NCBI RefSeq assembly: GCF_023499255.1
Contig: NZ_CP092183.1
Span: 3,592,501-3,656,500 of the forward strand
Length of the DNA stretch: 64,000 nucleotides
Reading direction: 5' to 3'
Source: Couchioplanes caeruleus
GTDB lineage: Bacteria > Actinomycetota > Actinomycetes > Mycobacteriales > Micromonosporaceae
Shown: positions 61,101 to 64,000 of the stretch, in pieces
Layout: every line of letters starts with the position of its first letter
How positions within the stretch are numbered: the stretch's first letter is position 1
Notes under the pieces: generated by a model
Databases searched by the model: none
The model's input: the letters and a program-made list of their open reading frames with translations, nothing else
Told to the model about the DNA's origin: nothing
Translations under genes and position numbers: made by a program

Positions 61101-61526
61101 CCCGAGCAGGGGCTGGCGATCGCGCTGCTGACCAACATCGACGACGGCCGCGGCCTCTACCAGGACCTGTACTCGGAGATCCTGGCCGAGGTGGCCGGGG
61201 TCCGGATGCCCGAGCCGTTCGCGCCGCCGGCGGAGCCCGTGGACGCGAACCTGCCCGAGCACCTGGGCACGTACGAGCGGGCCGGCTCCCGCATCGAGGT
61301 GCTCGACGGCGCCGACGGCCCCCGGCTGCGGATGACGGTCACCGGGCCGCTGGCCGAGCTCACCCCGGACCCGGTCCAGGAGCTGGACCTGGTGCCGGTC
61401 TCGGCCGGCCGATTCGCCGTACGCCTGCCCGAGAGCGGCACGTGGATCCCGGTGACCTTCTACCGCCTGCCCACCGGGGAGCGCTACGTGCACCTCGGCG
61501 TCCGCGCGACCCCCAAGGTGGCCTGA
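58191..61526 (+). CDS. S9 prolyl-oligopeptidase-type peptidase fused to beta-lactamase-family hydrolase
   Basis: A 1111-residue cytoplasmic fusion. Residues 1-400 are PD40-like propeller repeats (WSPDGSRLAFLR, WSPDGTRIAFAA, WSPDSTRLAF). Residues 400-650 form the S9 alpha/beta hydrolase with GYSYGGYM nucleophile (Ser about 508), GEADVRCP Asp and GASHLV His. From about 655 a complete class C beta-lactamase-type domain follows, with QIGSISKVWTATL, YCNSGYVLAGRVIEKLTGG and GHDGNTIGQAAF, plus the lipocalin-like tail. GTG 58191 has GGAGGAGGG upstream. Such a fusion of two serine peptidases is unusual and suggests sequential cleavage of one peptide. Confidence 0.9.
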   Translation: MPRRQRIEDLLALTVPAQPALSHDGRVAYVRCTADADADRVRYELWCAGDGSDPRRLTRGPADTAPAWSPDGSRLAFLRAGDGPAQVWLLPAAGGEPERLTDLPLGAGRPVWSPDGTRIAFAAAVDITAAPGEDAGAAGRRRTHAPVVIDRLDYQADGTGLLRGMRKHLFLVDVTTGRCRQLTDGDWHAGDPAWSPDSTRLAFTAATAPDADLVARAPVHVLEVDDRHARPRVAGLRDGFGSTVTWTPDGQALIVVGMTGDPVGHARLLRVPLDGGEVRDLAAGLDRNVMPGAPGYPGGTPQFTADGATLLFCVRDRGCTHVYAVDAAGGDPRPVVAGAGRVVSGLSVAGAQAAVVLATPASYGDVVTVDVAGGGETVLTGGGDTDVELFPREEREFTIADGTVVHGWLIRDPEAQGPGPLLLDIHGGPHNAWNGAADDVHLYHQELVADGWAVLLLNPRASDGYGERFFTATQGAWGEADAADFLEPIDDLVAEGVADPQRLAVTGYSYGGYMTCYLTAHDERFAAAVAGGVVSDLASMAGTSDDGAFLAAYELGGPPWQHPDRYAAMSPMTWVGEVATPTLILHGEADVRCPAGQAQQWYTALRERRIPAELVLYPGASHLVIVDGPPSQRLDYNRRVAEWVRRHTGHRPPPLDAAHWQRRLAALAERHRVPGAVLGVLRLRAGGEDELVEAAYGVVNADSGVATTTDSVFQIGSISKVWTATLALQLVDDGKLELDAPIVDVLPELRLSDPGVAAKVTMRHLLTHTSGIDGDVFTDTGRGDDCVEKYVAGLADVAQNHPLGATWSYCNSGYVLAGRVIEKLTGGTWDEAVRRRLSEPLGLRRTGTLPEEALLHRTAAGHSSGPDGPVRTPVWMLPRSMGPAGLINATAADLLRFARLHLSGGLAPDGTRLLSEAAAAEMATEQVELPDKDVLGDSWGLGWIRFGWDGRRLVGHDGNTIGQAAFLRLLPEQGLAIALLTNIDDGRGLYQDLYSEILAEVAGVRMPEPFAPPAEPVDANLPEHLGTYERAGSRIEVLDGADGPRLRMTVTGPLAELTPDPVQELDLVPVSAGRFAVRLPESGTWIPVTFYRLPTGERYVHLGVRATPKVA

Positions 61527-61527
61527 G

Positions 61528-62688
61528 ATGACGGTGCTGGACCGGCTCACCCGGCGGTTGCCGGAGATGCTCGCCGACATCGAGCGGCTGGTGACCTGCG
61601 AGTCGCCGTCGCACGACGTGGTCGCGGTGGCCCGCAGCGCCGACGTGGTCGCCGGGACGGGCGCCCGGCTGCTGGGCGCCGAGCCCGAGCGCATCGTGCT
61701 GCAGGGGCGTACGCATCTGCGCTGGCGCTTCGGCGACGGCCCGCCGCGGGTGCTGATCTCCGGGCACCACGACACGGTCTGGCCGGTCGGCTCGCTGCGG
61801 ACCCGCCCGTTCACGGTCACCGGCGGCGTCCTGCGCGGCCCCGGCTGCTTCGACATGAAGGCGGGCGTGGTGCAGGCGTTGCACGCCGTCGCGCAGCTGC
61901 CGGACCGCGCCGGCGTGACCGTGCTGATCACCGGCGACGAGGAGCTCGGGGCGCCGAGCTCCCGGGAGCTGATCGAGTCGGCGGCGACCGGGTGCGCGGC
62001 GGCGCTGGTGCTGGAGGCGTCGGCCGACGGTGGCGCGCTGAAGACCGAACGCAAGGGCGTGTCGATGTACCAGCTGCGGGTGCGGGGCCGCGCCGCCCAC
62101 GCCGGGCTGGAACCCCATCGCGGCGTGAACGCCTCGGTGGAGCTGGCGCACCAGATCCTCGCGATCCAGGCGCTGGCCGACCCGAGCCGCGGCACCACGG
62201 TCGTGCCCACCGCGCTGGCCGCCGGCACCACCATCAACACGGTTCCGGCCGAGGGCGAGACCGCCGTCGACGTCCGGGTCGCCGACCGCGACGAGCAGCA
62301 GCGGGTGGACCGGGCGATGCGGGCGCTGGTCGCGGTGCTGCCCGGCGCCCGCCTCCAGCTGGACGGCGGGCCGAACCGTCCACCGCTGGAAGCGACCGCG
62401 TCCGCGGCACTGTACGAGCGTGCCGTCGCGGTGGCGCGCCGCCTGGGCATCCCGGCGCCGGCCAGGGCCGCTGTGGGCGGGGCCTCCGACGGCAACCTCA
62501 CCGCCGGGGTCGGCACGCCCACCCTCGACGGGCTCGGCGCGGTCGGCGGCGGCGCGCACGCCGACAGCGAGCACGTCGTGGTGGCTGAGCTGCCGCGGCG
62601 GGCCGCGCTGGTCGCCGCGCTGACGGCCGACCTGCTCGCCGGTGAGCGTACGGTGCTGTCCGCGTACCCGGATGCGGTGTCGTCGTGA
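61528..62688 (+). CDS. M20 family metallopeptidase / deacylase
   Basis: A 386-residue di-zinc hydrolase of the glutamate carboxypeptidase type. Ligands are in ISGHHDTVWP, GCFDMKAGVVQA, TGDEELGAPSS and late HADSEHVV, with dimerisation-domain segment KTERKGVSMYQLRVRG. M20 enzymes release amino acids from N-acyl or C-terminal peptides. In the known NSAR pathway an M20 enzyme removes succinate from N-succinyl-L-amino acids, and that role fits the next two genes. ATG 61528 follows the fusion gene stop by one base. Confidence 0.9.
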   Translation: MTVLDRLTRRLPEMLADIERLVTCESPSHDVVAVARSADVVAGTGARLLGAEPERIVLQGRTHLRWRFGDGPPRVLISGHHDTVWPVGSLRTRPFTVTGGVLRGPGCFDMKAGVVQALHAVAQLPDRAGVTVLITGDEELGAPSSRELIESAATGCAAALVLEASADGGALKTERKGVSMYQLRVRGRAAHAGLEPHRGVNASVELAHQILAIQALADPSRGTTVVPTALAAGTTINTVPAEGETAVDVRVADRDEQQRVDRAMRALVAVLPGARLQLDGGPNRPPLEATASAALYERAVAVARRLGIPAPARAAVGGASDGNLTAGVGTPTLDGLGAVGGGAHADSEHVVVAELPRRAALVAALTADLLAGERTVLSAYPDAVSS

Positions 62689-63575
62689 GCGACCACACCG
62701 GCGTGCTGGCCCGGCCCGGTGAGGCGGAGGCGGCAGCGGACGCAGCCGCCGGCGCCGCGGGTGTGCGGGTCCGTGTGCTGACCGAGCTGAGCGAGCTGCG
62801 GCAGGTGGACCGGCTGTTCTCGGCCATCTGGCGGCCCGATCCGGCGACCCCGCTGGTCACCCCGGAGCTGCTGCGCGCGCTGAGCAAGGCCGGCAGCTAC
62901 GTCGCCGGCGCGTTCGACGACTCCGGCATGGTGGGCGCCTGCGTCGGCTTCTTCGCCCCGCCCGCCCAGCGGGAACTGCACAGCCACATCGCCGGGGTCG
63001 CCCCCGCCGCGATGGGCCGCAGCGTCGGCCGGGCGCTGAAGCTGCACCAGCGCGCGTGGGCGCTCGGCCACGGCGTCGACACCGTCACCTGGACGTTCGA
63101 CCCGCTGGTCAGCCGCAACGCGTACTTCAACCTGGTCAAGCTCGGCGGTGTACCGGTGCAGTACCTGACCGACTTCTACGGGGGCATGCAGGACGGCGTG
63201 AACGGCGGCGACGACACCGACCGGCTGCTGGTGCGCTGGGAGCTGGCCGCGCCCCGGGTACGGCAGGCCGGCGCGGGGGTCGTACCACGGTGGAGCGTCG
63301 CCGACCTGACCTGCTCGGGCGCCGTGATCGGCCTGGACCGCTCCCCGGACGGGGAACCGGTGCCGGGGCGGCCCGACGGCGACACCGTGCTGGTGGCCGT
63401 ACCGCCGGACGTCGAGGCGCTGCGGCGTACCGACGCGGCGCGGGCCCGGCGCTGGCGGCTGGCGGTACGGGAGACGCTGGGGACGCTGCTGGCCGAGGGG
63501 GCCACGGTGCAGGGATTCGACCGAGCGGGGTGGTACGTCGTCACCCGCCCCGCCCGCGACGGGGGGACCTCGTGA
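62685..63575 (+). CDS. GNAT family N-acyltransferase
   Basis: A 296-residue protein with an N-terminal Ala-rich tail and a GNAT fold (VRVLTELSELRQVDRLFSAI, then AGAFDDSGMVGACVGFF, and the acyl-CoA loop region GRSVGRALKLHQRAWALGHG). It resembles the COG3375 group encoded next to N-acylamino-acid racemases, where a GNAT succinylates D-amino acids. The GTG start overlaps the M20 gene by four bases and its stop overlaps the menC-like gene by four bases, strongly linking the three enzymes. Confidence 0.85.
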   Translation: MSDHTGVLARPGEAEAAADAAAGAAGVRVRVLTELSELRQVDRLFSAIWRPDPATPLVTPELLRALSKAGSYVAGAFDDSGMVGACVGFFAPPAQRELHSHIAGVAPAAMGRSVGRALKLHQRAWALGHGVDTVTWTFDPLVSRNAYFNLVKLGGVPVQYLTDFYGGMQDGVNGGDDTDRLLVRWELAAPRVRQAGAGVVPRWSVADLTCSGAVIGLDRSPDGEPVPGRPDGDTVLVAVPPDVEALRRTDAARARRWRLAVRETLGTLLAEGATVQGFDRAGWYVVTRPARDGGTS

Positions 63576-64000
63576 AGCTGACCGGTTTCGAGCTGCGCCG
63601 CGTACGGATGCCCCTGGTGGCGCCGTTCCGCACCTCCTTCGGCACCCAGACCGGCCGCGAGGTGCTGCTGGTCCGCGCCGTCGCGGAGGACGCCGAGGGC
63701 TGGGGCGAGTGCGTGGCGATGGCCGACCCGCTCTACTCCAGCGAGTACACCGAGGCGGTCGCGGACGTGCTGCGCCGCTTCCTCGTCCCGGCGCTGGCCG
63801 CGGACCCGCCCGCCGACGCCGCCGCGGTGGCCCCGGCCCTGCACCGCTTCAAGGGCCACCGGATGGCCAAGGCGGCGCTGGAGACCGCGATCCTGGACGC
63901 GGAGCTGCGCGCCGCCGGCCGCCCGCTGTCACGGGAGCTGGGCGCGGTACGCGACCGCGTGCCCTGCGGGGTGTCCGTCGGCATCATGGACTCGATCGGT
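63572..64000 (+). CDS. MenC/NSAR-type enolase superfamily protein, 3'-truncated by window edge
   Basis: The first 143 residues of an enolase-superfamily enzyme. LTGFELRRVRMPLVAPFRTS, then RAVAEDAEGWGECVAMADPL and AAVAPALHRFKGHRMAKAAL are typical of the o-succinylbenzoate synthase/N-succinylamino-acid racemase capping domain; the catalytic Lys and metal ligands lie beyond the window. With the GNAT and M20 genes and no other menaquinone genes in the part seen, N-acylamino-acid racemase activity is the more likely role. GTG 63572 overlaps the GNAT stop by four bases. Confidence 0.9.
   Translation, partial: MKLTGFELRRVRMPLVAPFRTSFGTQTGREVLLVRAVAEDAEGWGECVAMADPLYSSEYTEAVADVLRRFLVPALAADPPADAAAVAPALHRFKGHRMAKAALETAILDAELRAAGRPLSRELGAVRDRVPCGVSVGIMDSIG

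Noticed and set aside
58395..63071. A minus-strand open frame of about 1550 codons antisense to the S9, M20 and GNAT genes
   Set aside because: Such long antisense frames arise from the GC3-rich codon pattern of the plus-strand genes; its residues are Arg/Pro/Gly/His-rich with no domain.

Overview
The window is very GC-rich DNA (third codon positions almost all G or C), with GTG starts, many 4-base ATGA/GTGA gene overlaps and several probable leaderless promoters. With a mycothiol-ligase-like gene, a WXG100/EspC-type secretion module, a perfect CebR box and a DtxR/IdeR-like iron box, this points to a filamentous actinomycete, most likely of the Micromonosporaceae (Actinoplanes/Micromonospora type). 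The family assignment is inference. I see no rRNA, tRNA, CRISPR array or complete insertion sequence.

Layout. 1-5.2 kb: xylose-type sugar ABC transporter (binding protein, ATPase, permease), a ROK kinase, a CGNR regulator and a LacI regulator with its palindromic operator. 5.2-8.5 kb: MarR regulator with an amidohydrolase, a PNPOx-fold protein and small proteins. 8.5-11.1 kb: folE plus an FAD reductase, divergent from an Fe-S-type (SufR-like) regulator. 11-19.3 kb: adenylate kinase paralogue, MarR regulator, a 21-bp palindrome, then a collinear run of NDH-2-like oxidoreductase, glucose dehydrogenase, GH15 enzyme, Nramp-like transporter and PRC-barrel proteins. 19.3-21.2 kb: a possible attenuator ahead of a DksA/TraR-like gene, a phosphoribosyltransferase and a broken acetyltransferase gene. 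21.2-28.3 kb: CebR-boxed GH30-CBM2 xylanase; a NirK-like copper protein with two membrane proteins, a second SufR-like regulator and a divergent hemerythrin-DUF2249 protein. 28.3-34 kb: cysE-cysK, an iron-regulated feoA-feoB-nifU-like operon, and crcB-DUF190-crcB fluoride export. 34-41.3 kb: PadR unit, MshC-like ligase, two degraded genes, hemerythrin, an orphan exporter permease and a flavin reductase-like protein. 41.3-43.8 kb: a type VII secretion-associated toxin-immunity module. 43.8-49.4 kb: D-lactate-dehydrogenase-like protein, VanY-type peptidase and diguanylate cyclase. 49.5-64 kb: a peptide-uptake and hydrolysis locus.

Two themes connect genes. First, the 14-bp motif GGGAC-N-TTCGGCCC recurs upstream of stress-type genes (phosphoribosyltransferase, cysE leader, hemerythrin, flavin reductase, PNPOx-like), in several cases exactly 23 nt before a -10 element and next to a leaderless start. 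This looks like a DosR/DevR-type regulon spread across the window. Second, the 49.5-64 kb locus joins a dipeptide/oligopeptide ABC importer (with a permease-ATPase fusion), a class C beta-lactamase-family hydrolase, an S9 peptidase fused to a second copy of that hydrolase, an M20 deacylase, a GNAT acyltransferase and a MenC/NSAR-type enolase. The last three enzymes match the known succinylation-racemisation-desuccinylation route from D- to L-amino acids, so the locus may scavenge D-amino-acid-containing peptides such as peptidoglycan fragments. That is the strongest candidate here for a coherent, poorly described system.
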